The notes beneath the pieces were generated by a model, which did no database searches, was not told the DNA's origin, and saw only the letters and a list, made by a program, of their open reading frames with translations. A stretch of 64,000 nt of DNA from an uncultured Bacteroidales bacterium (lineage in GTDB: Bacteria; Bacteroidota; Bacteroidia; Bacteroidales; Bacteroidaceae). Of this stretch, positions 10,631-20,034 are shown one piece after another. The stretch's first letter is position 1, and the number at the start of each line of letters is the position of its first letter. The stretch is taken from assembly GCA_902763865.1 (NCBI GenBank), contig CACWTR010000008.1:1-64000 (forward strand), in the 5' to 3' direction. The translations under genes and the position numbers were made by a program.

Positions 10631-10668
10631 AAAGAGAGTATGTCAAGATAAACAGACATACTCTCTTT
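10631..10668. terminator. Bidirectional intrinsic terminator
   Basis: A perfect 14-bp inverted repeat: AAAGAGAGTATGTC, a 10-nt loop, then the exact complement. A-tract on the left and T-tract on the right let it work for both convergent OmpA lipoprotein genes. Confidence 0.9.
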
Positions 10669-10734
10669 TATGATTTAAGTATTGGTTGTATTTTGTCACA
10701 CCTTTTTGTTGTAGAGGTTCTCCCTCTGGAGAGA

Positions 10735-11460
10735 CTACTGCAGTGTGCCTGCGTTGGCAGCCTTGACCATAGCGTCGCTGGCATAGAGGTAAACTTCTAC
10801 GCGGCGGCTGGCATTGCGGTCCTCCTTGCCGTTGGCATCATAGACGAGGTAGTTGGGATCCTCGCCGAAGCCTGTGGTGCCCTTGATTTGTGTGGCGTTC
10901 ACGCCGCAAGCTCCGGTCAGGTAGCTGCGCACGGCGTTGGCACGGTTCTGGCTGAGCGTCAGGTTTGTCTCGTCGCTGCCGTCGCTGCTTGCGAAGCCAT
11001 AGATGGCAACGTCGCAGTCCGTATAGACGTTCAGCACGTTATTGGCGAACTGGCGCAGGGAGTTCTGGGCTGCAGCCTGCAGGTCGCTCTTACCTACCTT
11101 GAAGAGGATGCCGTTGTCGAATGTCACCTTCACAGCCTCGAGGCCGTTCTTGTCGGTTGTTGTCTCCACCTGAGCGTTGGCTACGGCCTCGGCAGCTTTC
11201 TTGGCCTTGTCCATCTTCTTGCCGATGAGGATGCCGGCAGTCGTGCCGCCTGCCACGCCTACACCTGCGCCGATGGCAGCACCCAGCTTGGCTCCGCTCG
11301 AGCCGCCGGCCAGTGCGCCGATGGCAGCTCCCAGGCCTGCGCCTACTGCACCGCCGCCTGCACCACCGATGAGGCCGCCCTTTGTTGCGTTGTTCAAGTT
11401 ACAACCGGAGAGCACCAAGGTCAATGCCAAGGCCCCCAAAAGGAATTTCTTTGCTTTCAT
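10735..11460 (-). CDS. OmpA-family lipoprotein with glycine zipper
   Basis: A 241-residue lipoprotein. The leader MKAKKFLLGALALTLVLSGC carries lipobox LSGC with Cys20. Residues about 28-82 are a Gly/Ala-rich glycine zipper (GGLIGGAGGGAVGAGLGAAI and onwards) able to insert in or pack against membrane. Residues about 105-230 are an OmpA-like domain with DVAIYGFASSDGSDETNLTL, SQNRANAVRSYL and NASRRVEVYLY, which carries the peptidoglycan-binding Arg. This is the architecture of the Bacteroidales 'glycine zipper 2TM plus OmpA' lipoproteins. It faces the other OmpA lipoprotein across a shared terminator. A -7 box (TATCTTTG on the minus strand, 11515-11522) lies about 55 bp upstream of the start. 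Confidence 0.92.
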   Translation of the reverse strand: MKAKKFLLGALALTLVLSGCNLNNATKGGLIGGAGGGAVGAGLGAAIGALAGGSSGAKLGAAIGAGVGVAGGTTAGILIGKKMDKAKKAAEAVANAQVETTTDKNGLEAVKVTFDNGILFKVGKSDLQAAAQNSLRQFANNVLNVYTDCDVAIYGFASSDGSDETNLTLSQNRANAVRSYLTGACGVNATQIKGTTGFGEDPNYLVYDANGKEDRNASRRVEVYLYASDAMVKAANAGTLQ

Positions 11461-11514
11461 CTTTCTTTGCTTTTTATTGGTTAATACTTTGTTCTTTCAT
11501 TCCGTTTCCGCCTG

Positions 11515-11522
11515 CAAAGATA
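11515..11522 (-). promoter_or_regulatory. -7 box TATCTTTG for the glycine-zipper lipoprotein
   Basis: Reads CAAAGATA on the plus strand. It is an exact TAnnTTTG match, 55 bp upstream of the start at 11460. No convincing -33 partner. Confidence 0.55.
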
Positions 11523-11585
11523 CGAAAAATCAAAGAATGAAGCATGAAGAAGAGTTAATAATTATGACTTGTGAACTTTTTTTTG

Positions 11586-11593
11586 TACTTTTG
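11586..11593 (+). promoter_or_regulatory. -7 box TACTTTTG for proS
   Basis: TAnnTTTG match 40 bp before the proS ATG. The nearest upstream TTG (11569) is only 14 bp away, short of the usual 19-21 bp spacing. Confidence 0.5.
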
Positions 11594-11633
11594 CAGCTGG
11601 AAATTAACATAACTCAATATATCCACGACGATA

Positions 11634-13115
11634 ATGGCAAAAGAATTAGATTTCCTCACGAAGCGCAGTGAGGACTACAGCAAGTGGTACAACGAACTGG
11701 TAGTGAAGGCAGACCTGGCGGAGCAGAGCGACGTGCGCGGCTGCATGGTCATCAAGCCCTACGGCTATGCAATATGGGAGAAAATGCAGCGCACGCTGGA
11801 CGACATGTTCAAGGAAACCGGTGTGCAGAACGCTTACTTCCCCCTGCTCATCCCGAAGAGCTTCCTCTCGAAGGAGGCGGAGCACGTGGAGGGCTTTGCC
11901 AAGGAGTGTGCCGTCGTGACACACTACAGGCTGAAGACCAACGAGACGCACGACGGAGTGGTGGTTGACCCTGCTGCCCGCCTGGAGGAGGAACTCATCA
12001 TCCGCCCCACCTCGGAGACTATCATCTGGAACACCTTCAAGAACTGGATTCAGTCCTACCGCGACCTGCCGCTGCTGGTCAACCAGTGGTGCAACGTGAT
12101 GCGCTGGGAGATGCGTACCCGCCTGTTCCTGCGCACCAGCGAGTTCCTCTGGCAGGAGGGCCATACGGCTCACGCCACGCGCGAGGAGGCCGAGCAGCGT
12201 GCACAGCAGATGCTGAAGGTGTATGCCCGCTTTGCCGAGGAATACATGGCCGTGCCCGTAGTGCAGGGCGTGAAGAGCGAGACGGAACGCTTTGCCGGTG
12301 CTCTCGACACCTACACCATCGAGGCAATGATGCAGGACGGCAAAGCCCTGCAGAGCGGCACCAGCCACTTCTTGGGTCAGAACTTCGGCAAGGCCTTCGA
12401 CGTGCAGTTCCTCAATAAGGAGAACAAGCCCGAGTATGCCTGGGCCACGTCGTGGGGTGTCAGCACCCGACTGATGGGTGCCCTCATCATGACGCACAGC
12501 GACGACAACGGCCTGGTGCTGCCGCCTGCCTTGGCTCCTGTGCAGGTGGTCATCATCCCCATTGGCGGCAAACCCGAACAGGTGGCAGCCGTCGATGCTG
12601 CCGTCGCTCCCATCATTGCCGAACTCAAGCAGATGGGCATCAGCGTGAAGTATGACAATGCCGACAATAAGCGCCCGGGCTTCAAGTTTGCCGACTACGA
12701 GCTGAAGGGTGTGCCCGTCCGCCTCGTGCTTGGTGCAAGGGACCTGGAGAACGGTACGGTCGAGGTGATGCGTCGCGACACGCTCGAGAAGGAGACACTT
12801 CCCCTGGAAGGCATCGCTGCCCACGTCAAGGCATTGCTCTCCGATATCCAGCAGAACATCTTCGCAAAGGCCAAGGCCTTCCGCGACGCACACATCTACG
12901 AGTGCGACAACTACGAGGAGTTCAAGGAACGCGTCAAGGACGGCGGCTTCTTCCTCTGCCACTGGGACGGCACCGCCGAGACGGAGGCCCGCATCAAGGA
13001 GGAAACGCAGGCCACCATCCGCTGCGTGCCCTTCGGCATGGAGCAGACGCCCGGCGTGGATATGGTGACAGGCAAACCGAGCAAGGCGCGTGTCCTCATT
13101 GCCAGAAGCTACTAA
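11634..13115 (+). CDS. proS: Prolyl-tRNA synthetase (archaeal/eukaryotic-type)
   Basis: 493 residues. This class II aminoacyl-tRNA synthetase charges tRNA-Pro in the cytoplasm. Class II core motifs are present: [16 protein letters not shown], then the motif 2 region [29 protein letters not shown], and motif 3 in [19 protein letters not shown]. An anticodon-binding domain follows (PVQVVIIPI..., [20 protein letters not shown]). The C-terminal domain ends in the short form [13 protein letters not shown] with a terminal Tyr, as in the ProS type 3 found in Bacteroidetes. It lacks the large editing insertion of the bacterial-type enzyme. The next gene starts inside its last 26 bases. Confidence 0.97.
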   Translation: MAKELDFLTKRSEDYSKWYNELVVKADLAEQSDVRGCMVIKPYGYAIWEKMQRTLDDMFKETGVQNAYFPLLIPKSFLSKEAEHVEGFAKECAVVTHYRLKTNETHDGVVVDPAARLEEELIIRPTSETIIWNTFKNWIQSYRDLPLLVNQWCNVMRWEMRTRLFLRTSEFLWQEGHTAHATREEAEQRAQQMLKVYARFAEEYMAVPVVQGVKSETERFAGALDTYTIEAMMQDGKALQSGTSHFLGQNFGKAFDVQFLNKENKPEYAWATSWGVSTRLMGALIMTHSDDNGLVLPPALAPVQVVIIPIGGKPEQVAAVDAAVAPIIAELKQMGISVKYDNADNKRPGFKFADYELKGVPVRLVLGARDLENGTVEVMRRDTLEKETLPLEGIAAHVKALLSDIQQNIFAKAKAFRDAHIYECDNYEEFKERVKDGGFFLCHWDGTAETEARIKEETQATIRCVPFGMEQTPGVDMVTGKPSKARVLIARSY

Positions 13116-14454
13116 GCAGACCCTGTCCAGCCCTCTCCAGACGAGAGAGACACAAAGCGGCGGGACAGTTCCCCCTTCCTTTGGAGGGGTAGGGGGATGG
13201 GAGGACAATCTCCCCTCCTTTGGAGGGGTAGGGGGAGGCTTTTGGTTCCTGACAGTCTTTGCCGCTGAGGAAATACCTGCGGCAATCGTCACCTACGTGG
13301 CCCTGCTGATGCTGCTCCAGATGGGAGTGGCACCGGCAGAGGCCACGTTTCTTTCTGCCCTGCTCTTCGTGCCCTGGATTCTGAAGCCCCTGATGCGTTC
13401 CCGCATCGAGCGGACACGCCACCTCAGCCGGATGCTGCACCTTGTCGAGGCGCTTCTCGTGCTGAGCCTCGTGCTCCTGGCTCTTTCCTTCCGTCCGGCG
13501 CTGTTCTTCTCTTTCCCCTCTTCTGTCAGCAGCAAGCTGTTCACGCTCCACTCCTCCTTCCTCATCCTGTTTCAGGTCAGCCTGCTCTGTGCCTGGCACG
13601 AACTGGCAGCCCATGCCTGCTACGAGCGGACCCTGCCGCCCGCCTTGCGACGCCTGCTTGTTGTGCCCAAGCTTGCCTGTTCGCAGATAGCCGTCATCTT
13701 CACCTATGGAGCCCTCATCTTCCTTGTCGGAGCCTTGGAGGTCTATACGCGGCAGATACGCTACTCGTGGTCGGTAGGCTGCTGTGTGGTTGCCGGCATC
13801 CTCCTGCTTTTTGCCCTGCACCATCTCTTCTGGCTGAACGGCGGCACCATGTCCAGACTTCAAGGCCCGGCCTCCGACCATCAGGCAGAGCCGCAGCCGT
13901 CAGCCAAGCGCCGGATGTCCGTCATCCACTCCCCGCTGCTCACCATCTTCCTGCTACTTCTGCCACAGGCCCTTATGTTCCAGACCCCCCAGGGGACGGT
14001 CGGCGTGATAGCCTTCAGCATCGGCATCGCTCTGGGCCGCCTGCTCATCATCCGCCACGGGCTGCAGCGTCCCTTCTGGCCGATGGCCGTCTGCATTGTC
14101 CTCTCCCCCTTCGTCTATTGGGGCATGACGATGTGGCCGCCGCGGTTGCTCTGGGAGCTGTGCTGCTGCACGATGACGGCGCAGTTCCTCTTCGGCTTCG
14201 GCCTGGGAGCCTGCCGCCATCCCCTCAGTGCCGTCTTCGGCAACCGCTACAGCAACACCATCAATATGCTGCAGATTCCGCTCGTCTCTGCCGCCATGAT
14301 TCTTCCGATGGCTGCCAGCGGCTGGCTTTCCGAACAGCTGGGCTACGAGGCCTACTTCCTCGTCAACGCCCTCTCCGCTCCCGTCTGCCTGCTGGGGATA
14401 TACCTGCTCCGACTTTTCACACAGCCGCAGCACGAATCTCCCGCGGCGGGTTGA
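13090..14454 (+). CDS. AmpG-like MFS transporter with repeat-derived N-terminus
   Basis: 454 residues with about 11-12 hydrophobic segments. The first membrane segment ([20 protein letters not shown]) and [16 protein letters not shown] resemble the AmpG/PAT-like major facilitator family of Bacteroidales (FAEGLP... WVIKP), which imports peptidoglycan fragments or related solutes. The substrate is unknown here. The ATG at 13090 overlaps the proS 3' end by 26 bp, which suggests translational coupling. Residues about 26-50 are encoded by two copies of a CCCCTCCTTTGGAGGGG-type repeat (PSFGGVGG twice) and abut the first membrane helix directly. The native start may have been displaced by repeat insertion. 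A non-ATG start after the repeat is possible. Confidence 0.75.
   Translation: MSSLPEATKQTLSSPLQTRETQSGGTVPPSFGGVGGWEDNLPSFGGVGGGFWFLTVFAAEEIPAAIVTYVALLMLLQMGVAPAEATFLSALLFVPWILKPLMRSRIERTRHLSRMLHLVEALLVLSLVLLALSFRPALFFSFPSSVSSKLFTLHSSFLILFQVSLLCAWHELAAHACYERTLPPALRRLLVVPKLACSQIAVIFTYGALIFLVGALEVYTRQIRYSWSVGCCVVAGILLLFALHHLFWLNGGTMSRLQGPASDHQAEPQPSAKRRMSVIHSPLLTIFLLLLPQALMFQTPQGTVGVIAFSIGIALGRLLIIRHGLQRPFWPMAVCIVLSPFVYWGMTMWPPRLLWELCCCTMTAQFLFGFGLGACRHPLSAVFGNRYSNTINMLQIPLVSAAMILPMAASGWLSEQLGYEAYFLVNALSAPVCLLGIYLLRLFTQPQHESPAAG
13171..13240 (+). repeat. Two copies of a GC-rich palindromic repeat inside a coding frame
   Basis: Two copies 39 bp apart of CCTTTGGAGGGGTAGGGGGA (core 13178 and 13217), each preceded by a C-run that makes a hairpin of the form CCCCTCC-TTT-GGAGGGG. 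The second copy is perfect and the first has one change. From memory, this resembles a dispersed repeat common in Prevotella and Bacteroides genomes. Here it lies within the 5' end of the MFS gene. Confidence 0.8.
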
Positions 14455-14476
14455 AAAACCTCGAAGAACGTGCCAT

Positions 14477-14531
14477 AAAACTATTTTCAAAGCTTGAAAA
14501 TTATTTTCACGTCATGAAAAAACTTTTGCAC
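14477..14531 (+). repeat. Hairpin array, family B copy 1 (two 19-bp palindromes)
   Basis: Starts AAAACTATTTTCA and ends AACTTTTGCAC, the same flanks as the longer copy at 34100. It holds two palindromes with arms ATTTTC/GAAAAT: ATTTTCAAAGCTTGAAAAT (14483-14501) and ATTTTCACGTCATGAAAAA (14503-14521). The rest of the 364-bp gap (14455-14818) holds a small GTGTC...GACAC hairpin (14540-14558), a T-run at about 14621, and the promoter of the next gene. I see no gene in it. Confidence 0.8.
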
Positions 14532-14762
14532 TTCAGGCAGTGTCTAGTGGAACGACACAGTGTAGTTTAACGATTTTAGTTGACTACTTGTGGTCTTACT
14601 CACGATAAGGGTTGCCCCGGTTTTTTTTTCTAACTTTTGGTGACAACCTTATTTATAATAAGACAGGGTGCTAAAAGTGCCTTGCGAAACCCTTTTTGAG
14701 GGAGAGAGGTCGCTTTTTGTGTGGAAAATGTCGCCTGGAGATGCACTTTTTGCCACATAGAC

Positions 14763-14793
14763 TTTGCAAATTGCAAATAAATCCGTATCTTTG
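14763..14793 (+). promoter_or_regulatory. Complete Bacteroidetes promoter (-33 TTTG, -7 TATCTTTG)
   Basis: TTTG at 14763-14766, a 19-bp spacer, then TATCTTTG at 14786-14793. This is a full match to the sigma-ABfr consensus. It leaves a leader of about 25 nt before the ATG at 14819 and so decides that start over in-frame upstream codons. Confidence 0.85.
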
Positions 14794-14818
14794 CAACGCA
14801 AAAAACGTTTTTTCTATT

Positions 14819-16000
14819 ATGTTCGAATCTTTCTACAGAATGCATCAGTACCTGGTGGAGCGCACACAGGCCCCCATCAGACGTGCGCTGATGGATGAAA
14901 TTGATTGGCACAAGCGCCTTATCGGTATCAAGGGAAGCCGCGGTGTGGGACGCACCACCTTCCTGCTGCAGTATGCGAAGGAGAACTTCGGTCCGCGGGA
15001 CCGCAGGTGCCTGTACATCAATATGAACAACTTCTACTTCCAGGGCCAGACGCTCTTCCAATTTGCCCAGGAGTTCATGCAGGCAGGCGGCCAGGTGCTG
15101 CTCATAGACCAGGTCTTCAAGTACCCGGAATGGAGCCGCGAGCTGCGTCTCATCTACGACCGCTGTCCCCGCCTGAAGGTGGTCTTCACCGGTTCGAGCG
15201 TGATGCGGCTCAAGGACGAGAATCCCGACCTGGGCGGCATAGCTGCCAGCTACAACCTGCGCGGCTTCTCCTTCCGCGAGTACCTGAACCTCAGGGCTGG
15301 GACGAACTTCCGTCCCTACACGATTCGCGAGATTCAGAACCGCCACGAGCACATCGCCGAGGAAGTGCTGGAGAAGGTCAACCCCTTGGACTACTTCAAC
15401 GACTATCTCCACCACGGCTACTACCCCTTCTTCCTGGAGAAGGCCAGCTTCATCGAGAATCTGCTCAAGGCTGTCAACATGATGATAGAGGTGGACATTT
15501 TGCACATCCAGCAGATTGACCTCAAGTACCTGAGCAAGATAAAGAAGCTGCTCTACCTGCTCGCTACGGGCGACTACGGAGCACCCAACGTCAGCCAGCT
15601 GGCACAGGACTTGCAGACGAGCCGCGCTACGGTGGTGAACTACATCAAGTACCTGAGCGACGCACGCCTGCTCAACATGCTCTACCGTCCCGGCGAGGAT
15701 TTCCCCAAGAAGCCCGCCAGCATCCTGCTACACAACACAAACCTGATGTACGCCATGATGCCCGATTTCAACGACGAGCAGATGGTCATGGAGACCTTCT
15801 TCCAGAACGCTCTCTGGGGTCGCCATCAAGTGCAGAAGGGCGACCGCAGCTGCACCTTCATCGTCGATAAGACACAGCGGTTCCGCATCTGCCTGGAGCA
15901 GCCGAAGCGCAAGAACACCGACGTGCTCTATGCCCTGGCAGGCGTCAAGGAAGGCCTCGAACAGGAAATTCCCCTCTGGCTCTACGGATTCCTGTACTGA
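14819..16000 (+). CDS. AAA ATPase of the Bacteroidales 'IPLWLxGFLY' type with altered Walker motifs
   Basis: 393 residues, starting just after a full promoter. The fold is that of the AAA_14-like ATPases: P-loop region at residues 39-47, a Walker B strand VLLIDQVFKYPEW (Asp97), a sensor VVFTGSSVM (124-126), RGFSFREYLNL, a winged-helix part (VSQLAQDLQTSRATVVNYIK) and a DUF4143-like C-terminus ending IPLWLYGFLY. The P-loop reads GSRGVGRTT, so the catalytic Lys is Arg45. The Walker B acid that usually follows Asp is Gln98 (IDQV instead of IDE[VI]). Both are clear in the DNA (CGC at 14951, CAG at 15110). The cellular role of this family is not established. Such substitutions would be expected to slow or stop ATP hydrolysis. 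No evident operon partner; the next gene is 85 bp downstream. Confidence 0.85.
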   Translation: MFESFYRMHQYLVERTQAPIRRALMDEIDWHKRLIGIKGSRGVGRTTFLLQYAKENFGPRDRRCLYINMNNFYFQGQTLFQFAQEFMQAGGQVLLIDQVFKYPEWSRELRLIYDRCPRLKVVFTGSSVMRLKDENPDLGGIAASYNLRGFSFREYLNLRAGTNFRPYTIREIQNRHEHIAEEVLEKVNPLDYFNDYLHHGYYPFFLEKASFIENLLKAVNMMIEVDILHIQQIDLKYLSKIKKLLYLLATGDYGAPNVSQLAQDLQTSRATVVNYIKYLSDARLLNMLYRPGEDFPKKPASILLHNTNLMYAMMPDFNDEQMVMETFFQNALWGRHQVQKGDRSCTFIVDKTQRFRICLEQPKRKNTDVLYALAGVKEGLEQEIPLWLYGFLY

Positions 16001-16085
16001 CCCGACGCGGACGCAGAAAAGAAAGAACAACGAGAATGGATAACCCCAAAACATATTCTTCTATAAATATATAGTAACAAAGGAA

Positions 16086-19000
16086 ATGGCAAAAGAAAAG
16101 AAATTTATCACCTGTGATGGTAACGAGGCTGCCGCTCACGTGAGCTACATGTTCTCGGAGGTAGCTGCTATCTACCCCATCACGCCGTCTTCGCCTATGG
16201 CGGAGCATGTTGACGAGTGGGCTGCACGCGGTCGTAAGAACCTGTGGGGACAGACCGTAACAGTGCAGGAAATGCAGTCCGAGGCCGGTGCTGCCGGTGC
16301 CGTTCACGGTTCGCTGCAAGCTGGTGCCCTGACCACCACGTTCACCGCTTCTCAGGGCTTGCTCCTGATGATTCCTAACATGTACAAGATAGCCGGCGAG
16401 CTGATACCGACCGTGTTCGACGTCTCTGCACGCACACTGGCATCTCACTCACTCTGCATCTTCGGCGATCACCAGGATGTCATGGCCTGCCGACAGACAG
16501 GATTCGCTATGTTCTGCTCCGGCTCGGTACAGGAAGTAATGGACCTGACAGCCGTACCTCATCTGGCTTCTCTCGAGACATGCGTGCCCTTCGTGAACTT
16601 CTTCGATGGCTTCCGCACCTCCCACGAGTATCACAAGATTGAAATAATGGACCAGGAGGACATCCGTCCCCTCGTCAAGGAAGAGTTCCTGAAGCGGTTC
16701 CGCGACCGTGCTATGAGCCCTGAGCGTCCTATCACACGTGGTACAGCCGAGAACCCCGAGACATTCTTCACGCACCGCGAGGCTTGCAATCCCTACTACA
16801 ATGCTGTCCCCGAGGTCGTAGAGAAGTACCTGGGCGAGATTTCCAAGATTACTGGTCGCGAGTACCACCTCTTCTCTTACTACGGAGCCAAGGATGCAGA
16901 CCGCATGATCATCCTGATGGGTTCTGCCACCGATGCAGCCCGCGAAGCTATCGACTACCTGAACGCCAACGGCCAGAAGGTGGGCATGATTTCAGTGCAT
17001 CTCTATCGTCCGTTCAGCGTGAAGCACCTGCTGGCAGCTGTCCCCAAGACGGTGAAGAAGATTGCTGTCCTCGACCGCACCAAGGAGCCCGGCGCCAACG
17101 GCGAGCCTCTTTACCTCGACGTGAAGGATGCCTTCTACGACGTTCAGGACCGTCCCGTCATCGTCGGAGGCCGATATGGCCTCGGCAGCCGCGACACCAC
17201 ACCTGCCCAGATCATCAGCGTGTTCAATAACCTTGCTATGCCCGAGCCGAAGAATCACTTCACAATAGGTATCGTTGACGACGTCACCTTCACCTCCCTG
17301 CCCGAGGTAGAGGAAATTGCTCTCGGCGGCAAGGGTATGTTCCAGGCTAAGTTCTACGGCCTGGGTGCCGATGGTACCGTCGGTGCCAACAAGAACTCGG
17401 TAAAAATCATCGGCGACAACACCGACAAGTACTGCCAGGCTTACTTCTCCTACGACTCCAAGAAGTCGGGCGGCTTCACCTGCTCGCACCTGCGTTTCGG
17501 CGACACGCCCATCCGCTCGACCTATCTGGTGACAACGCCTAACTTCGTGGCTTGCCACGTACAGGCTTACCTCCACATGTACGACGTGACGCGTGGCCTG
17601 CAGAAGAACGGTCAGTTCCTCTTGAACACCATCTTCGAAGCCGACGAGCTGGAGAAGTTCATGCCCAACAAGGTGAAGCGTTACTTCGCAAAGAACAACA
17701 TCACAGTTTATACCATCAATGCCACCAAGATTGCACAGGAGATTGGTCTGGGCAACCGCACCAACACCATCCTGCAGTCAGCCTTCTTCCGCATCACCGG
17801 CGTCATTCCCGTGGAACTTGCCGTCGAGAAGATGAAGGCAGCCGCACTGAAGTCTTACGGAGCCAAGGGTCAGGACGTGGTGGATAAGAACTATGCTGCC
17901 ATCGACCGTGGCGGCGAATACCAGCAGCTCACGGTGAAGCCCGAGTGGGCTAACCTGCCCGACGACGCTGAGAAGCAGGACGACGCTCCCGCATTCGTCA
18001 AGGAACTTGTCCGTCCTATCAACGCACAGGCCGGCGACCAGCTTCCCGTAAGCACCTTTGTCAAGCACGGCACAACCGACGGCTCCTGGCAAGTGGGCAC
18101 TGCCGCCTACGAGAAGCGCGGCGTGGAAGCCTTCGTTCCCGCTTGGAACAAGGATAACTGCATCCAGTGTAACCAGTGTGCCTACATCTGTCCTCACGCA
18201 GCCATCCGTCCCTTCGTCCTCACCGACGACGAGCTGGCTAAGTTCGATGGCCTCGATACCCTCGAAATGAAGGCTCCCGCAGCCATGAAGGGCATGCACT
18301 TCGTCATCGAGCCCTCTGTGCTCGACTGTCTGGGCTGCGGCAACTGCGCCGACATCTGTCCGGGCAACCCCAAGCTGGGCAAGGCCCTCACGATGGTTCC
18401 CTTCAACCCCGATGCCGAGGACATGAAGAAGATGGCTGCCGATTGGGACAAGCTCGTGAAGGTACCTTCGAAGCAACACCTCGTGGATATCAAGCAGAGC
18501 GTAAAGAACTCTCAGTTCGCTCAGCCTCTGTTCGAATTCTCCGGCGCTTGCTCCGGTTGCGGCGAAACACCTTACGTGAAGCTCATCTCTCAGCTCTTCG
18601 GTGACCGTCAGATGATTGCCAATGCCACCGGTTGCTCGTCAATCTACTCTGCCTCTATCCCCTCCACGCCCTACACAAAGAACGAGCAGGGTCAGGGTCC
18701 CTGCTTCAACAACTCCCTGTTCGAGGACTTCTGCGAGTTCGGTCTTGGCATGCAGCTCGGACATAAGAAGATGCGCGGCATCCTGCGAGAGAAGGCAGAA
18801 GAGCTGGTGAAAACTACCGCTTTCGACTGGATGCGCGAAGCCACGCAGAAGTGGCTCGACACCTTCGACGACTCCACTGCCAACCGTCTGGCAACCGACG
18901 AGTTTGTTGCAGCACTCGAGAAGGCCATCCTGCCTATTGACGGAGCCATCGAGTTCTGGCAAGGCAAAGGCATCGAGCTGTATGGAGCCGAGGTGGCTGC

Positions 19001-19781
19001 ACAGAAGCTGAAGGAGGCTAAGGAAGCCAAGGCAGCAGGCAGCCCCATCTGCCCGTGCCGCGGCTGCGCTCTCGAAAGCCAGCTCCTCGAAGGCAAGGCT
19101 CATCTTGCCAAGCGCAGCCAGTGGATCATCGGTGGCGACGGTGCCAGCTACGACATCGGCTACGGCGGTCTCGACCACGTCATTGCCAGCGGCGAGGACG
19201 TCAACATCCTCGTGCTTGATACTGAAGTCTATTCTAACACGGGCGGTCAGGCCTCAAAGGCTACGCCGCTTGGTGCCATCGCTCAGTTCGCTGCCCAGGG
19301 TAAGCGCATCCGCAAGAAGGACCTCGGCATGATTGCAACAACCTACGGCTACGTTTATGTCGCTCAGATTGCAATGGGTGCCGACCACGCTCAGACCCTG
19401 AAGGCTATCCGCGAGGCCGAGGCTTGGCACGGACCCAGCATCATCATCGCCTACGCTCCTTGTATCAACCACGGCTTGAAGGCCAAGGGCGGTATGGGTA
19501 AGAGCCAGGCCGAGGAGAAGAAGGCTGTGGAGTGCGGTTACTGGCATCTGTGGCGCTACAACCCCGCTTTGGCTGAGGAAGGCAAGAATCCGTTCAGCCT
19601 CGACTCGAAGGAGCCGAACTGGGAGAACTTCCACGACTTCCTCATGGGCGAGGTCCGTTACCTCTCCGTCAAGAAGGCTTATCCCGACGAGGCCGAGGAA
19701 CTCTTCGCCGAAGCACAGCGCATGGCCCAGCTCCGCTACAAGACCTACGTCCGCAAGACGCAGGAGGACTGGAGCGAATAA
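16086..19781 (+). CDS. nifJ: Pyruvate:ferredoxin (flavodoxin) oxidoreductase
   Basis: 1231 residues, a full-length single-chain enzyme. It oxidises pyruvate to acetyl-CoA and CO2 with reduction of ferredoxin, central in anaerobic metabolism. The N-terminal TPP-pyrimidine domain (AAHVSYMFSEVAAIYPITPS), the transketolase-like domain and gamma domain are followed by a 2[4Fe-4S] ferredoxin insert with clusters at C692 (CIQCNQCAYICP) and C748 (CLGCGNCADICP). The C-terminal TPP-binding domain has a third cluster (CSGCGETPY, Cys822/825) and GGDGASYDIGYGGLDHVI with the SNTGGQASK stretch. It ends at a strong hairpin terminator. No clear TAnnTTTG box is visible in the 85-bp upstream gap, so it may share transcription with the AAA ATPase gene or use another promoter type. 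Confidence 0.98.
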   Translation: MAKEKKFITCDGNEAAAHVSYMFSEVAAIYPITPSSPMAEHVDEWAARGRKNLWGQTVTVQEMQSEAGAAGAVHGSLQAGALTTTFTASQGLLLMIPNMYKIAGELIPTVFDVSARTLASHSLCIFGDHQDVMACRQTGFAMFCSGSVQEVMDLTAVPHLASLETCVPFVNFFDGFRTSHEYHKIEIMDQEDIRPLVKEEFLKRFRDRAMSPERPITRGTAENPETFFTHREACNPYYNAVPEVVEKYLGEISKITGREYHLFSYYGAKDADRMIILMGSATDAAREAIDYLNANGQKVGMISVHLYRPFSVKHLLAAVPKTVKKIAVLDRTKEPGANGEPLYLDVKDAFYDVQDRPVIVGGRYGLGSRDTTPAQIISVFNNLAMPEPKNHFTIGIVDDVTFTSLPEVEEIALGGKGMFQAKFYGLGADGTVGANKNSVKIIGDNTDKYCQAYFSYDSKKSGGFTCSHLRFGDTPIRSTYLVTTPNFVACHVQAYLHMYDVTRGLQKNGQFLLNTIFEADELEKFMPNKVKRYFAKNNITVYTINATKIAQEIGLGNRTNTILQSAFFRITGVIPVELAVEKMKAAALKSYGAKGQDVVDKNYAAIDRGGEYQQLTVKPEWANLPDDAEKQDDAPAFVKELVRPINAQAGDQLPVSTFVKHGTTDGSWQVGTAAYEKRGVEAFVPAWNKDNCIQCNQCAYICPHAAIRPFVLTDDELAKFDGLDTLEMKAPAAMKGMHFVIEPSVLDCLGCGNCADICPGNPKLGKALTMVPFNPDAEDMKKMAADWDKLVKVPSKQHLVDIKQSVKNSQFAQPLFEFSGACSGCGETPYVKLISQLFGDRQMIANATGCSSIYSASIPSTPYTKNEQGQGPCFNNSLFEDFCEFGLGMQLGHKKMRGILREKAEELVKTTAFDWMREATQKWLDTFDDSTANRLATDEFVAALEKAILPIDGAIEFWQGKGIELYGAEVAAQKLKEAKEAKAAGSPICPCRGCALESQLLEGKAHLAKRSQWIIGGDGASYDIGYGGLDHVIASGEDVNILVLDTEVYSNTGGQASKATPLGAIAQFAAQGKRIRKKDLGMIATTYGYVYVAQIAMGADHAQTLKAIREAEAWHGPSIIIAYAPCINHGLKAKGGMGKSQAEEKKAVECGYWHLWRYNPALAEEGKNPFSLDSKEPNWENFHDFLMGEVRYLSVKKAYPDEAEELFAEAQRMAQLRYKTYVRKTQEDWSE

Positions 19782-19820
19782 GACAAGACTCAACCCTCTA
19801 CCGAAAGAGGAAATATACAG

Positions 19821-19858
19821 AAGAAGGCAGGTTCCCGGCATCGGGGACCTGCCTTCTT
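19821..19858 (+). terminator. Intrinsic terminator after nifJ
   Basis: A long hairpin: AAGAAGGCAGGT pairs with ACCTGCCTTCTT, and the stem continues inward through T/G, CCC/GGG and G/C to a GCAT loop. It lies 40 bp after the nifJ stop. Confidence 0.88.
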
Positions 19859-19897
19859 TACATGCATAGCTTTTATCTCTCGCCTTGTGTCCTGCCG

Positions 19898-20032
19898 AAA
19901 AAAGAAAACCTCAGCTATTCTCGCGAACCGCTGAGGATAAGATTCTTATCAGATGTTATAGGGCACAGATACCCTATAGTGTGCTGTTCGCGACTCTCGC
20001 GAACCACGAACAACTAAATACTTAAACACGAC
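19898..20032 (-). ncRNA. Candidate small RNA of about 135 nt, minus strand
   Basis: This is part of the 443-bp gap between nifJ and the TonB-domain gene, which holds no protein gene. Reading the minus strand, a TAATTTTG -7 box (20042 to 20035) is followed by three compact hairpins: GTTCGCGA-GAG-TCGCGAAC (20004-19986), TATAGGG...CCCTATA (19978-19957) and ATAAG-AAT-CTTAT (19949-19937). A last stem, CCTCAGC...GCTGAGG (19936-19909), runs straight into TTTTCTTTTTT, which is a textbook intrinsic terminator. The motif GGTTCGCGAGA appears twice, in the first hairpin and in the terminator loop. It is not recognisable to me as 4.5S RNA or tmRNA. Weak points are the absence of a -33 box and that no homologues could be checked. 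Confidence 0.55.
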
Positions 20033-20034
20033 TG

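Noticed and set aside
11646..13292. Open frame of 548 codons antisense to proS
   Set aside because: Shadow of proS that runs on through the GC-rich repeat; no independent support.
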